Shown in pieces: positions 40,324 through 48,165 of a DNA stretch of 64,000 bases. The DNA comes from Obesumbacterium proteus (GTDB lineage: Bacteria > Pseudomonadota > Gammaproteobacteria > Enterobacterales > Enterobacteriaceae). The position numbers and the translations under genes are program-made. The number at the start of each line of letters is the position of its first letter. Positions within the stretch are counted from its first letter, which is position 1. Location of the stretch: the NCBI RefSeq assembly GCF_001586165.1, contig NZ_CP014608.1, forward strand, positions 1,860,001 to 1,924,000. Reading direction: 5' to 3'. Below the pieces are notes generated by a model. The model saw only the letters and a list, made by a program, of their open reading frames with translations. It did not search any database and had not been told where the DNA came from.

Positions 40324-40336
40324 AATAAATTAGATT

Positions 40337-41500
40337 CTAAATCTGCTTAATCATCATCTTGGTTTTAATTAAATTAGAAATTTTCACGCTAATGCTATCA
40401 ACATACTTTTGATATGGTATTGATACTAAGTAAACAATAACCATTGTAGTTATTGATGAAAGCAGAGCGGACATAGAATAAGATAATCCATTATCTCGCG
40501 TGAAGTTGAATAAAACTGTGCTAGTTATGTGCATTATAGGCTGGTGTAAAACATATACCAAAAATGACAAGGCTCCCAATTTTACGAATAAATCACGCGA
40601 GAATATTTTGGATATAATTTTTGTTCTTAGTACAGAGAAAACCACTATAAACCCACCTATATTGTTAAAGAGTGTATAGTTATCTATGTGTTTGTTATAT
40701 ATGTTTATATTAATTAGTGAATTAAATGATTTGTAAAGGTAACCATTTGTATGGTATCCACAAAAAAACAAACCAATAGCAAAAAGTATTACTCCAAGCT
40801 TGTTAGGGAAGTTAATGTCAAGCATGTAAATTAAGACGCCTGAGAAGAATGCAGCATAATATATCTCATCGCCTGATTTTACATTCATGAAAAAAGGCAT
40901 AACCATAAAAATAACTATAAGAGTTTTTTTATATTTTACTTTGGGAATAATACAGCATAAAAAGAAAACCGACAGTGACCCAAAAAACTCAATCTTCATT
41001 GTCCACAATGACCAGTTATATGGGGCACTACCTGATAAAAATGATGATATAGTCCCATTGTATATAGCATCAAGAAATGATGGGTTTGAAATGTTATAAT
41101 TCTGAGCCCAATCACCAAGAGCAGATTTATCAAAAGTGAAATGCTTTAGGGCGAAATATGCGATTATGCACGATCCTAGTGCTGGAGGCATTAGTCTAAA
41201 ATATCGCTTTATTGTCATTCCGGCCGCATTTGTAACGGCATCACCCTTGTTGAGTATACAGTAGCTAAGAATGAATCCACTAAGCACAAAGAATATTCCA
41301 ACAGCTGCCGCACCAGAATATAAAAATGCAAATGGAGAACTATGCATGATTATATCAATAGGTGTTCTAGCATTTGCAATATTACCAGTATGCATCGATG
41401 GAGCAAATGTAGATGATAGATGTGATAGGAATACCATTAGACATGCCACACCTCGAATTCCCTCTACTGAACCTAATTTTTGTTGTGTCGAAATGGTCAT
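40337..41500 (-). CDS. O-antigen acyltransferase (OafA/Oac-type, acyltransferase 3)
   Basis: 387 residues with about ten membrane helices. The acyltransferase-3 landmarks are present: EGIRGVACLMVFLSHLSS with the catalytic His28 (numbered from ATG 41500), FFVLSGFILSY, and RRYFRL-like IKRYFRLMPP. Such enzymes acetylate O-antigen sugars and convert serotype. It lies directly after a tailspike remnant, the slot that holds gtr in the first prophage, and has the same paired-GATC element upstream. ATG 41500 is preferred over a GTG six bases upstream; ribosome site weak. It appears intact. Confidence 0.85.
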   Translation of the reverse strand: MTISTQQKLGSVEGIRGVACLMVFLSHLSSTFAPSMHTGNIANARTPIDIIMHSSPFAFLYSGAAAVGIFFVLSGFILSYCILNKGDAVTNAAGMTIKRYFRLMPPALGSCIIAYFALKHFTFDKSALGDWAQNYNISNPSFLDAIYNGTISSFLSGSAPYNWSLWTMKIEFFGSLSVFFLCCIIPKVKYKKTLIVIFMVMPFFMNVKSGDEIYYAAFFSGVLIYMLDINFPNKLGVILFAIGLFFCGYHTNGYLYKSFNSLININIYNKHIDNYTLFNNIGGFIVVFSVLRTKIISKIFSRDLFVKLGALSFLVYVLHQPIMHITSTVLFNFTRDNGLSYSMSALLSSITTMVIVYLVSIPYQKYVDSISVKISNLIKTKMMIKQI

Positions 41501-41657
41501 ATTCACTCATTCGTGATTGAAGTGGTTAGTTATTAAACTAATTTAACTAAAATTAATAAATAAAACAAAGCCAGGAAACTTGCGTGGCTGGGGAGTACGC
41601 TGTCAGCTAACAGTGAAGAAAACTAACAGGAATTATTTTACCACGTGGTAAGTTTCT

Positions 41658-41700
41658 GATCAGCTATTGATCGCATGGTACCCTCACTTATGAGGGTACC
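41658..41700 (-). promoter_or_regulatory. Paired GATC sites and hairpin (copy B) upstream of the acyltransferase
   Basis: GATC at 41658 and 41669 (again GATCAGCTATTGATC, 11 bp apart), then GGTACCCTCA-CTTA-TGAGGGTACC (41677-41700). Compared with copy A, a G-C pair in the stem has become A-T with both sides changed and the stem is longer, so pairing is preserved. It stands about 160 bases upstream of the acyltransferase start. Confidence 0.6.
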
Positions 41701-41809
41701 ATCGTGTGCAGAGTTCGTTTTGTGTGCTGCATCTTTATTTTCTGCCTAATCATAATCTTCCCACATTATCCAACTGCTCCCTTTCACAGCAGCTCATTAC
41801 ATAAATTCA

Positions 41810-41825
41810 CTGTATTTGTAAGCAG
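41810..41825 (+). promoter_or_regulatory. LexA (SOS) box, copy B
   Basis: CTG-TATTTGTAAG-CAG, at the same distance from the UmuD'-like start (18-19 bases) as the box in copy A. Confidence 0.78.
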
Positions 41826-41843
41826 TGTTTTGATGGGTGACAT

Positions 41844-42221
41844 ATGGGATTTTCATCTCCAGCAGCAGACCACACAGACAAGCCAATCAGTCTTGACGAG
41901 CTATTTATTTAAACACCACACGCAACATACTTCATGCGTTGCCCCGATTATTGTCCAAGTGCTGGCGTGCTTAACGATGCGCTACTTGTGATCGACACTT
42001 CTAGGAGACCAGTCCACGGAAGTGTTGTTGTTGCAGCGCTATGCGGTGAGTTCGTCTTACGCCGATTACTGACTATGCCAGTGCCGTGTTTAGCGAAGCT
42101 GGAAAATTATGATGATGTGACGTTTGCGGATGAAGAAACAGGATTTGAGATATTCGAAGTGGTGATGCATGTCGTCAATGACATGTCGATGAGCGAGTTT
42201 GATGACAACCCGTGTATGTAA
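41844..42221 (+). pseudogene. UmuD'-like gene, copy B, with one nonsense codon
   Basis: The frame is the same length as copy A (378 bases) and about as conserved as a functional gene, starting MGFSSPAADHTDKPISLDEL. Codon 23 (AAA in copy A) is TAA at 41910-41912. Everything after it is open in the same frame to the stop at 42221. The missing dyad residues (Tyr/Cys and Arg in place of Ser and Lys) are shared with copy A. A restart at a later ATG (for example 41934) would lack the N-terminal arm. Confidence 0.85.
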
Positions 42222-42333
42222 TGGAGTATTTATTATGCTCATTCTAAGGTGCCATCATTCGTAATTGGCACCTCAAGTTTATTGTATTAAAGCCAGAGGC
42301 TGTGTAGTTTTTTGAACCTAGAGATTATATAAC

Positions 42334-43131
42334 TATTTCCAATTGTCGTTTTTAAGGATGTTAACAGCTTTATCTGGAAAATCAGTGAATAGACCGTCAA
42401 CTTGTTCTTTATTATATAACAGAGAATACAATTGATTTACGTCTTTGGTGTATTTGGGAAGGAGATCAGACAACAGAGAAAAGGATAACTGGCAAATGGT
42501 TAGCATGAGCAGCTTCAGCTAAACTTGTAGACGACACTGCGGTTTCCCATCTTTATTATTTAAAAGCATATGATAGTCAGGCGAAATAGCATCAGCGTAT
42601 TGAGAGATCTCTTTTATACTGTCAGGTTTCATCATCAAATCATTGTTATAGTTTATCCATTGACCACGTTTTTTATCTTTAGTTTCATTCCAGTCTGTAT
42701 AGGAAATTAATTGAACTAGTTTAACATTCACTCCAAGACGAGGCCCTAACTCTGTTTTCATGCGCTTCAGTTTATTGGGGGGCAAAACATTGCAAATATA
42801 CATTATCATTTTTAGTTGTGTAGCCATATTCGTTTAGAACGGAGAGAACTTTAGCAGTAATATCTTTTCCTTCTTTCATATGAAACCAAGGTGCTTTAAT
42901 TTCTAGGAAAATCCCTACATTTTTTCCTGTTGAAAAATTAATCCTTGAATGAATTCAATCTCTTCTTGGAAAGAATGCATATGGAAATCTGATTTTAAAA
43001 TAGGAAATCGATCTTTGAACCCGGGAGTAGCTTTTCCATTGACGTAATGAAACCAGTTGGCTGCCTTTAAAGCTTTAATTTCAGCAAAAGTGAAGCCTAT
43101 GGCATAAAAATGACCATCTTTTCTTGCTCTA
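42334..43131 (-). pseudogene. Decayed glpQ copy
   Basis: Reads as fragments of the glpQ at 38545 (for example MKTELGPRLGVNVKLVQLIS and SIKEISQYADAISPDYHMLL) interrupted by several single-base indels. It lacks the first ~80 codons, including signal peptide and HRGASGY motif. Confidence 0.85.
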
Positions 43132-43159
43132 GCTAATGTATCAAGCGCGGAATATTAGT

Positions 43160-43284
43160 GTTCGCGAATATACGATGTGATTATTCCTGACTTCATTGCC
43201 GAAGATGAAATATCTCAATGGTTTGATAGTATATATCATGAGGCTACAACGATGAAACATTCTGACGTTTATCGCGTTGAATAG
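43160..43284 (+). pseudogene. C-terminal fragment of an unrecognised gene
   Basis: After an in-frame stop, about 40 codons encode YDVIIPDFIAEDEISQWFDS and end VYRVE. A hairpin with a T tract follows (43289-43310). It looks like the tail of a small chromosomal or phage gene cut at the module boundary (43131). Family not recognised. Confidence 0.4.
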
Positions 43285-43695
43285 CAAAATCCGCAATGAG
43301 CGGACTTTTGTAGATTCGGAATAAGATAAAGTGTTGAGAACTGGCTGATTGAGTCTTTGAAATGATTATTGTTTATAATGCTAATTAATTTAGGTTGAAC
43401 TTATTGGAAGTATCTTTTTTGTTCAGATTAACCGTAATGATTCTTTAATTCAGCTCATGCTTGGCATTTACACTATGAGTTAATTAATTGAAAAACTGAC
43501 GTTCGCATGCCATCATATTAACCATGCTTGATAGTGGGTGTTTTACATACAAATAATCTCCAGGCATAACAGCGAATAAATGTTATGGCGGGAGGTTGTT
43601 TTATTAACTTAAAAGCAATATATGTATACTATTTTAATAAAATAAACGTGTGCGTGTGATATCAATATTTTAACAAAAAAGATCTGGAGGCTTTC
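43285..43695. other. AT-rich non-coding stretch with hairpins
   Basis: No convincing gene. A terminator-like ATCCGC/GCGGAC hairpin lies at 43289-43310. A longer palindrome sits at 43558-43594 (CTCC, CATAACA ... TGTTATG, GGAG). The rest is very AT-rich and leads into the membrane protein gene at 43696. Confidence 0.55.
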
Positions 43696-44259
43696 TTGAA
43701 ACATAAATGGCATCTATTCTGGGTGATAATTATACTATATACGTTTGGGACATTAGGCCTAGGTTATATCGCCTATACCAATCCCCCACCCTTGAACAGC
43801 TCAGTGTTTATCGAGGTTACAAAAACCGTTTTTCTTTGCCTAGGTGGCCTTGGGGTAATGTTACCTGTATATATCAATGCAACTAATTCGCTTGAAAACC
43901 GAGCTGTAGATAAAATCGAGAATACTTTCTCGTTGATTGAAAACTGGGATGACCCTCATTTGTTCTCGGCGAGAAAACTGACCAGAGAAATACGAGACTC
44001 CCGTTCGTCTTTAAGTGATGACCAATTGGTTTTGAGAATTAAGGAAGATCAAGAACTCTTGCAATCGGTTGTTCTTGTATCAAATTATTTAGAGAAGGTT
44101 CGATTTTCAGTCGTTAATGAACGAGTTGACGTCGAGCTATTTAAATCTACTCTTGGCCCAGTGATGATCGACATCATTGAACGTTTTGAACCTTATTTCA
44201 AGACATTTGGCAAGCTATACATGGATGATTTTAATCAACTAAAAAGATTGATAAGTTAG
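43696..44259 (+). CDS. Two-helix membrane protein, DUF4760-like
   Basis: 187 residues from a TTG start with GGAGG 4-5 bases upstream. Two membrane helices (about 7-27 and 40-59) are followed by a ~125-residue charged helical cytoplasmic domain with conserved-looking NATNSLENRAVDKIENTFSL. The layout resembles DUF4760 proteins, some of which are accessory genes in mobile regions. It stands alone in AT-rich DNA at the end of the prophage remnant. Function unknown. Confidence 0.6.
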   Translation: MKHKWHLFWVIIILYTFGTLGLGYIAYTNPPPLNSSVFIEVTKTVFLCLGGLGVMLPVYINATNSLENRAVDKIENTFSLIENWDDPHLFSARKLTREIRDSRSSLSDDQLVLRIKEDQELLQSVVLVSNYLEKVRFSVVNERVDVELFKSTLGPVMIDIIERFEPYFKTFGKLYMDDFNQLKRLIS

Positions 44260-44779
44260 CAGGGCACATAACGCTAATCTCGCGCATAATTGTCTATGGA
44301 ATTTAATTTTTTCTGTAGTTTCTCATTGAGTACAAATGCATAGCCTTAATGACTCAATGAGAAATTCAGATATCATCCTCTCAACAATTTTTTAATGCGA
44401 TACGCGAAACCCCGATTTCGGGTGTATATTATTGACTTTCTTGAATGGCTTTTCGTGAAATCAGTGCATTCATAACAGAATTGCTAGGTAGTCTAAAAAT
44501 TTCTTAATACCGTTAGCTTCTGTGTCTGATGAGTTAGTTGCTGGGGTATCGTTTTTGTGTTGTGACTATCTTGTATAACAGTTATTTTACATGGAAATAT
44601 ACAGGTATATTTTCATGTGTATGCGGTTCAAATCCATCATAACCAATCCCAAAAATCCAAAGACCTGCGGTCATTCGCTGGCCTTTTCCACTAGACCGTT
44701 CAGAGCATGTGCCTGGTTGTAAACCCATTCATTTATTTTCATATTTTAATGACGAAAATGAACAAAAGGATGGCTCCTA
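44260..44779. other. Intergenic stretch at the prophage-remnant/chromosome border
   Basis: No gene seen. The segment 44550-44630 (TCGTTTTTGTGTTGTGAC, ATATACAGG, TGCGGTT) looks like a diverged copy of 39765-39850, which lies just left of the tRNA-Lys fragment. So the right end of the second prophage may be near 44640. Confidence 0.45.
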
Positions 44780-45226
44780 TTATATCTTCTGCGCAATATC
44801 CCAAATAAAGCCAAAGGGATCTTTCACGCGTGCTTTTAAATCACCCCAGAACATTTCTGCTGGTTTACTCAGTACGGTAGATCCGGATTTTTGCATACTA
44901 TCTACTAGCGCCACTGCGTCATCAACATACATATAGAAAATGAATGGCGTTGAGGAGCCAGATGTTTGTGGGCTGCTTAAGTCAGAGTCCCAGCCCTCTT
45001 TATTGATCGTAAAGTTCGTACCTCGGTAGCGAATACGCGCAAATAGCATCTCTCCATCGTCACCTTCTAATTCTGCAATCGCCACCATCCCCATTGCATT
45101 GGTATAGAAATCAACGGCAGCGCTAACATTGGGCACATTAAGCGCGGTGGTTAACCATGTGAGTCCCATTCCTTCCCATGGATGGGTACGATCTTCAACA
45201 TTGTTGAACCAGGTGAGTTTGTCCAT
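44780..45226 (-). CDS. VOC-fold (glyoxalase/PhnB-like) protein
   Basis: 148 residues with the single-domain VOC pattern: LTTALNVPNVSAAVDFYTNA at the start of the beta-alpha-beta unit, TPFIFYMYVDDAVALVDSMQ, and the C-terminal RVKDPFGFIWDIA typical of PhnB/glyoxalase-like proteins. Substrate cannot be named. ATG 45226 follows GAAGGAAAC. It marks the return to chromosomal sequence. Confidence 0.8.
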   Translation of the reverse strand: MDKLTWFNNVEDRTHPWEGMGLTWLTTALNVPNVSAAVDFYTNAMGMVAIAELEGDDGEMLFARIRYRGTNFTINKEGWDSDLSSPQTSGSSTPFIFYMYVDDAVALVDSMQKSGSTVLSKPAEMFWGDLKARVKDPFGFIWDIAQKI

Positions 45227-45484
45227 TTTTGTTTCCTTCAAAAATTAGCTGTTAGACATTGATGTACAGGCATTCATTTGTGGGGCTGAAATCGACGTTA
45301 TTCTATCGAGACTTAAAAAATAACACTGTATATAAATACATGCAGAAAGTTATTTTTTGTTGCTGAATTTGTCTGTTTTTTAGTGGGAGTGGGTAGTCCT
45401 CGCTTTAAATTGCATCAATAGAACTCATCTCCTTTTGTTCATACAGTGTTTAGCTGATCGTCTATATAGTGCGTTGGCGTTCAT

Positions 45485-45769
45485 ATAGAGAGCTAACACC
45501 GCGAAAGTGAGTGCCGGAGATAAGCGCCGGATTGAACGTAGTTTATTGATGTTCAGGTTGCGACTTGCGTAGTGAGTAAATCTATTAGCATGCTAATTGC
45601 CAAGTGAGATAGCAATAATTGCTAATTATAACTCCCGGTATTATGACATAGTGATTTTGCCCCGTTAAAGAGCTAACACCGTCGAGAATGAGTGCCGGAG
45701 ATAAGCGCCGGGATGGGGCGGAAGTCAATAAAATAAGGCCACCAAGCGGTGGCCTCATTTTTTTGTTCT
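45485..45769 (+). ncRNA. Candidate small RNA with paired 43-bp repeats and a strong terminator
   Basis: Two copies of a ~43-bp element (AGAGCTAACACCG ... GAGTGCCGGAGATAAG ... CGCCGG) lie at 45488-45530 and 45668-45711. GGCCACC-AAGC-GGTGGCC with TCATTTTTTT follows at 45737-45764. The T tract suits a + strand transcript, yet both flanking genes are on the minus strand. No frame is convincing. The hairpin may also serve the minus-strand gene at 45825. Confidence 0.4.
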
Positions 45770-45824
45770 GTGGCAAATCTAAGATCCCTTTCTGCCGATA
45801 TTTACCTTAGCAACAATATGCTTT

Positions 45825-46085
45825 TTATTCATTATCATTGCGTATTCCATAGCTAGTGGTAAACACAATTAGCGCGCCAGCAATAGGCGCTAATAAAGTG
45901 GATATTCCTGCAGTAAGTTCAGCGCCATCCGAGATAAAAAGCGCTCCGAAGTAAAGCGCAACGGCAAGGATCGCCATACCTAGGCAGCTAAATGCTGCGT
46001 ACACTGCGCCTCGGCGAGAATATGCAAACAAACTAACGGTAAGAATGGCGAGTAACAGAATTACAAATCCGTAGAGAGGTTCCAT
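45825..46085 (-). CDS. Small inner-membrane protein, unknown
   Basis: 86 residues with three hydrophobic segments (about 4-22, 27-50 and 58-78) and short charged ends. AAAGGAG lies 7 bases before ATG 46085. No family name is recognised. A bidirectional terminator (45737-45764) lies just after the stop. Confidence 0.6.
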   Translation of the reverse strand: MEPLYGFVILLLAILTVSLFAYSRRGAVYAAFSCLGMAILAVALYFGALFISDGAELTAGISTLLAPIAGALIVFTTSYGIRNDNE

Positions 46086-46203
46086 CGTCAAGCTCCTTTA
46101 GCTAAGTTTCTTGTTTACATGATGGCTTTTAATTTGCATCAAAACATTAACCTTAGTCATGAGATGTTTGACTTTATTGGCGATAAAAACTTAGGAGAGG
46201 CAG

Positions 46204-46548
46204 TCACCCAACACCATGAAATTTATTCCACAATGTCACTAAGGCCCATGCAGAGCCAACCCAGCAAAATACGGCGATAATGAGGGAAAATGAGAGGCGT
46301 AAATGCGCTATCAGAAAATAGAGGGACAAAAGATAGATAAAGTAGGGGATGATGGCCCATATTCCAAAGATGATGGTTGAGCGTAATGCTTCAATAGACC
46401 GCTCTGTGCCAACAATGTAGTGGGCGATAAGCGCAAAGGTAGGAAAAAGGGGAATCAAGCCAGCAATATAATAGTTTTTACTTCGAGCCAAAATGGCAAT
46501 CAGCAAAACAACTAATGCACCCAATAATGCTTTGAACAGCAATCCCAT
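46204..46548 (-). CDS. ydgC: YdgC/GlpM-family inner-membrane protein
   Basis: 114 residues, about four membrane helices. NYYIAGLIPLFPTFALIAHY and TIIFGIWAIIPYFIYLLSL are close to E. coli YdgC (GlpM family). GlpM-type proteins have been linked to alginate in Pseudomonas; in enterobacteria the role is unknown. Confidence 0.8.
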   Translation of the reverse strand: MGLLFKALLGALVVLLIAILARSKNYYIAGLIPLFPTFALIAHYIVGTERSIEALRSTIIFGIWAIIPYFIYLLSLYFLIAHLRLSFSLIIAVFCWVGSAWALVTLWNKFHGVG

Positions 46549-46676
46549 CTTTAGTTACGCTCATGTTTATATACTTAAGCATTATCATTGCATAATAAAA
46601 CAAGGCGAAAAACTAGTCAGAGGTAAAACAGTATAAGATTTGGCCTACAGCGTGGTGCAAGCCAAATCTAAGCAGA

Positions 46677-46901
46677 TTATTGACGGTAAGCGTGTTTAAT
46701 CTGGCAAATAGCATGCTTGAAAGACTCTGACTGAGAGGCATCTTCGAGCTGAGCCGCAAATTTTTCCATGTTAATAATAACTTTACCCGCATCGGCTTGG
46801 CCCATGGCTTTTAACATGAAGGTCAGAGTGGCTTTTAAGCACGCGACTTCATTGGCCAGAGTTTCGATAGTGGATTCGGTTGAGAAATCTACGTTGCTCA
46901 T
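46677..46901 (-). CDS. yecF: YecF family protein (DUF2594)
   Basis: 74 residues, the same length as E. coli YecF, with ETLANEVACLKATLTFMLKA, MGQADAGKV and the ending QIKHAYRQ. It is divergent from uvrY as in E. coli, which supports orthology. Function unknown; probably a soluble helical protein. Confidence 0.88.
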   Translation of the reverse strand: MSNVDFSTESTIETLANEVACLKATLTFMLKAMGQADAGKVIINMEKFAAQLEDASQSESFKHAICQIKHAYRQ

Positions 46902-47508
46902 ATTGTACCTTTAGTGGAGTGTTTTGCCCTTGATGAAGTTAAATGGGTCAACGCATGAGAAGAGCTGTTCATCAAGGACGGATTTTTTAAGCCCTAGAGT
47001 ATACCACAGGTTAAAAACTTTGAGGATGCATGAGCACGATCGCTTTTATCGACGCATCGGTTTAACTTTTATCTGCCGATGAATTAAATAGTTTCAATTG
47101 GTTAATGTTTGTTCTGCGTGAGTAAAATATATTCAGATTGTTATTGGTAATAATAGTTTTCATTACTAAGACGATATTTTTTGTTGGAAGCTATACAAGG
47201 TTATAGCAAAAAAAACTATTAACCTCACGACTTGTTTACGTTTAATTATACAAAGATATTGTCAATGTTATTTTATTATTAACTTGTTGATTTGTAATGG
47301 CATGCATGCATTTTTATCTTTTTCTGTATTCGTCTGCGATACCGTTTCTGCGTATCAGCAGAGATATGAAATAGAAAGCGGTACCGTTAAGAAGATAAAA
47401 TCAGTATTAAGTGATTAAACTATTCATTCTTGCCTAAAAAAACAGTATTATCGAAGCTTACTGGCAATAAAAACATGTCATTAATTCCTTCTTTGGGGAG
47501 ACTTTTCT
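46902..47508. other. yecF-uvrY divergent intergenic region
   Basis: About 600 AT-rich bases without a gene. It must hold the divergent promoters of yecF and uvrY. I see no clear LexA or other named operator. GGGGAG precedes the uvrY TTG start. Confidence 0.55.
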
Positions 47509-48165
47509 TTGATCAGCGTTCTTCTTGTTGATGACCACGAACTGGTGCGCGCAGGGATTCGACGCATTCTTGAAGATATCAAAGGGATCAAAGTTGTTGG
47601 TGAAGCACAATGTGGCGAAGATGCTGTCAAGTGGTGCCGCAGTAACAGCGCAGATATCGTATTAATGGACATGAATATGCCAGGCATTGGCGGGCTTGAG
47701 GCGACGCGCAAAATATTGCGTTATAACCCCGACGTCAAAGTTATTATGCTAACGATTCATACCGAAAATCCGCTGCCGGCGAAGGTTATGCAGGCGGGTG
47801 CGTTTGGGTATTTAAGCAAAGGCGCTGCGCCGCAGGAAGTGGTGAACGCCATACGAGCCGTTCATTCTGGGCAACGTTATATTGCGTCTGATATCGCACA
47901 GCAGATGGCTCTGAGCCAATTGACGCCGCAGACAGATTCGCCGTTTGGTTGCTTATCTGAACGCGAACTCCAAATTATGCTGATGCTCACTAAGGGCAGC
48001 AAAGTGACGGAGATTTCTGAGCAGCTCAATTTGAGTCCGAAAACGGTAAATAGCTATCGCTATCGTATGTTTAGTAAACTCAATATTAACGGTGACGTCG
48101 AGTTGACTCATTTAGCAATTCGCCATGGATTGTGCAATGCAGAGAACCTGTTAAACAGTGACTGA
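47509..48165 (+). CDS. uvrY: Response regulator UvrY (BarA-UvrY system)
   Basis: 218 residues: receiver domain with the acidic pocket Asp8-Asp9 and phospho-acceptor Asp54 (IVLMDMNMPG), then a LuxR-type HTH (LSERELQIMLMLTKGSKVTE). Phosphorylated by BarA, UvrY activates csrB/csrC small RNAs and so relieves CsrA control of carbon storage, motility and biofilm genes. TTG start, as in E. coli. The stop overlaps the uvrC ATG region by eight bases, so the genes are coupled. Confidence 0.96.
   Translation: MISVLLVDDHELVRAGIRRILEDIKGIKVVGEAQCGEDAVKWCRSNSADIVLMDMNMPGIGGLEATRKILRYNPDVKVIMLTIHTENPLPAKVMQAGAFGYLSKGAAPQEVVNAIRAVHSGQRYIASDIAQQMALSQLTPQTDSPFGCLSERELQIMLMLTKGSKVTEISEQLNLSPKTVNSYRYRMFSKLNINGDVELTHLAIRHGLCNAENLLNSD

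Larger units (their letters stand above)
41652..43131. repeat. Long duplicated module, copy B (decayed)
   Basis: Matches 37866-39346 in order and orientation: paired GATC and hairpin, LexA box, UmuD'-like frame, glpQ part. Similarity ends abruptly at about 43131, within what would be codon ~80 of glpQ. Confidence 0.85.

Noticed and set aside
42519..42827. A 102-codon minus-strand frame as an independent gene
   Set aside because: It is one open piece of the decayed glpQ copy, flanked by frameshifts.
45485..45715. ERIC, REP or BOX element
   Set aside because: The 43-bp unit does not match the ERIC core or REP palindromes I know; it is reported as an unassigned repeat pair.
45585..45776. A 63-codon minus-strand frame over the second 43-bp repeat
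   Set aside because: It spans the terminator hairpin and the repeat, lacks a ribosome site and has proline/serine-rich nonsense composition.
46902..47508. A hidden gene between yecF and uvrY
   Set aside because: No frame with a plausible start and composition; AT-rich promoter region as in other enterobacteria.
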